NCBI GenBank assembly: GCA_036268995.1 | Contig: DATATB010000118.1 | Span: forward strand, 1-53,228 | Direction of reading: 5' to 3' | DNA: 53,228 nt | DNA from: DATATB01 sp036268995 | GTDB lineage: Bacteria; Planctomycetota; Planctomycetia; Pirellulales; PNKZ01 | Part shown: one piece after another, positions 52,397 through 53,228 of the stretch | Layout: each line of letters opens with the position of its first letter | How positions within the stretch are numbered: the stretch's first letter is position 1 | Made by a program: the position numbers and the translations under genes | The notes under the pieces: model-generated | Told to the model about the DNA's origin: nothing | Seen by the model: the letters and a program-made list of their open reading frames with translations, nothing else | Databases searched by the model: none

Positions 52397-52645
52397 ACGC
52401 GTTGCGCTCCTCGGTGCGATCTCCATCCGCACTTAGCCTGGCAAATTCCCTTCCGTGGCGCCCCGCTGCGCAGCGGATGCCACTTCGTCGAACTATCCTT
52501 CGAGGTGAGACGCCGAATCGTCGAACGTCCCTAAAAACGCTGCGCTTTGTGGAAGCTTTGCGCTGTCGAGCACGATGCGCGGTGGGTTCGCCGGCGACCT
52601 AGGAAGGGCATTGAAGCAGGCTCTGGCGGCCCAGGAGCCCTCTCA

Positions 52646-53228
52646 ATGTCGACCACCTTGGCTTCAGCGATTGCGAAGTACCTGACCGCCGGCAATCTGG
52701 CCCGTGGAGCGAAGGACGAGTATCAGACCACGCTCAGGAAATGGACCGAATGGGGAGGCGGAGTTCCGATCGAAGATCTCGGCCGCCGAGACATTCGCGG
52801 GTTCCTCGATTGGGTTCATGAGCGAGCCGTGGCTAGCGAGGGCACCAATCCAGGTCGGACTGCCAACAAAGCTCGCGAACATCTCCGGGCCGTCATGTCG
52901 TGGGCCTGGGAGCAAGAGATCATCGACACCCTGCCGCGATTCCCAAAATCGAGACCACAGCGTGACGTCGCAGGCCGGCATTATTTGACCAAGCCGGAGA
53001 TCAACGCACTCTACTTCGCGATGCACAAGATGCGGCGGCCGCGAGGCTGGCGCGGGGCAATTCCAGTGGGGCGTTACTGGCGATCAACGCTGGTCCTCTT
53101 CTTCAACTACGGTTTCGACACGGGAACCATTTGGAAGTCAGCGCCGTTCCACGAACCGATCCTGTGGCGGCACGTATTTTGGCGACGCCAGTCGCCTGAC
53201 CGGGATTTAAAGGAAAACTCGCGCTGGG
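52646..53228 (+). CDS. Tyrosine recombinase / phage-type integrase, 3'-partial
   Basis: The frame is open from ATG 52646 to the window end (194 codons), with AGGAG eight bases upstream of the start. The N-terminal part reads ASAIAKYLTAGNLARGAKDE, then TTLRKWTEW, IEDLGRRDIRGFLDWVHERA, and ANKAREHLRAVMSWAWEQEI. This is the SAM-like, helical core-binding domain of phage-type integrases. It leads to a domain border (HYLTKPEINALYFAM) where the catalytic domain begins. The Arg/His/Tyr catalytic residues would lie largely beyond the window. Such genes catalyse site-specific integration or excision of mobile elements. In planctomycetes they are frequent in accessory regions. Whether this one is intact cannot be judged. 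Confidence 0.8.
   Translation, partial: MSTTLASAIAKYLTAGNLARGAKDEYQTTLRKWTEWGGGVPIEDLGRRDIRGFLDWVHERAVASEGTNPGRTANKAREHLRAVMSWAWEQEIIDTLPRFPKSRPQRDVAGRHYLTKPEINALYFAMHKMRRPRGWRGAIPVGRYWRSTLVLFFNYGFDTGTIWKSAPFHEPILWRHVFWRRQSPDRDLKENSRW

Larger units (their letters stand above)
51997..52645. other. Largely non-coding region after the envelope operon
   Basis: About 650 bases with only short, poor coding frames. It contains a hairpin at 51999-52017 and a MITE-like element at 52279-52396. A 37-codon frame at 52112-52225 starts MGDPLAQFFACEIESDEE; it is not supported by a ribosome-binding site or a known family. Confidence 0.5.

Overview
This is a GC-rich, densely coded window that reads as a planctomycete genome, probably Pirellulales-like. 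The evidence is a secreted formylglycine-type sulfatase, an ECF sigma factor directly followed by a kinase-FGE fusion, a giant secreted protein with the LEAR-x-ML N-terminal signature, a TIGR03000 protein, a NIPSNAP protein with a Tat-like leader, and a MoxR/DUF58/vWA operon. No rRNA, tRNA or CRISPR array was recognised.

Region 1 (1-14005, + strand): the 3' part of a sulfatase; an ECF sigma factor with a Ser/Thr kinase seven bases behind it (zinc-finger-like N-terminus, transmembrane segment, two tandem FGE-like domains); then a 2584-aa secreted protein made of about 14 propeller repeats and six near-identical repeats of about 239 aa.

Region 2 (14219-31291, - strand): the most unusual part, an apparent eleven-gene operon. 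In transcription order it encodes an unknown helical protein, a J-like/coiled-coil protein lacking HPD, a GrpE-like factor, an Hsp70 with a long C-terminal extension, a kinase-fold protein without catalytic residues (frameshifted here), a membrane TPR/zinc-ribbon protein, a 76-aa helical protein, a TPR protein, a TIR-Ig-like-propeller protein, a 1533-aa TPR/coiled-coil protein and an FHA protein. A dedicated Hsp70 machine with a TIR domain, a pseudokinase and an FHA reader suggests a chaperone-gated signalling, stress or conflict system. That function is inference. Just upstream lie decayed remnants of another TIR gene and of a possible effector-associated protein.

Region 3 (32446-35039, - strand): a TIGR03000 protein with a good intrinsic terminator, a NIPSNAP protein, and an esterase that has lost its nucleophile segment.

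Region 4 (35223-51996, + strand): two paralogous secreted proteins, then a tightly overlapping operon for a membrane coiled-coil protein, MoxR ATPase, TPR/PQQ-propeller protein, DUF58 protein, BatA-like vWA protein and a vWA/GATase-like membrane protein. MoxR-vWA sets are generally linked to assembly or maturation of envelope complexes.

Region 5 (51997-53228): a mostly non-coding stretch with a 118-bp MITE-like element, then the start of a tyrosine recombinase that runs off the window, so a mobile region may begin here.
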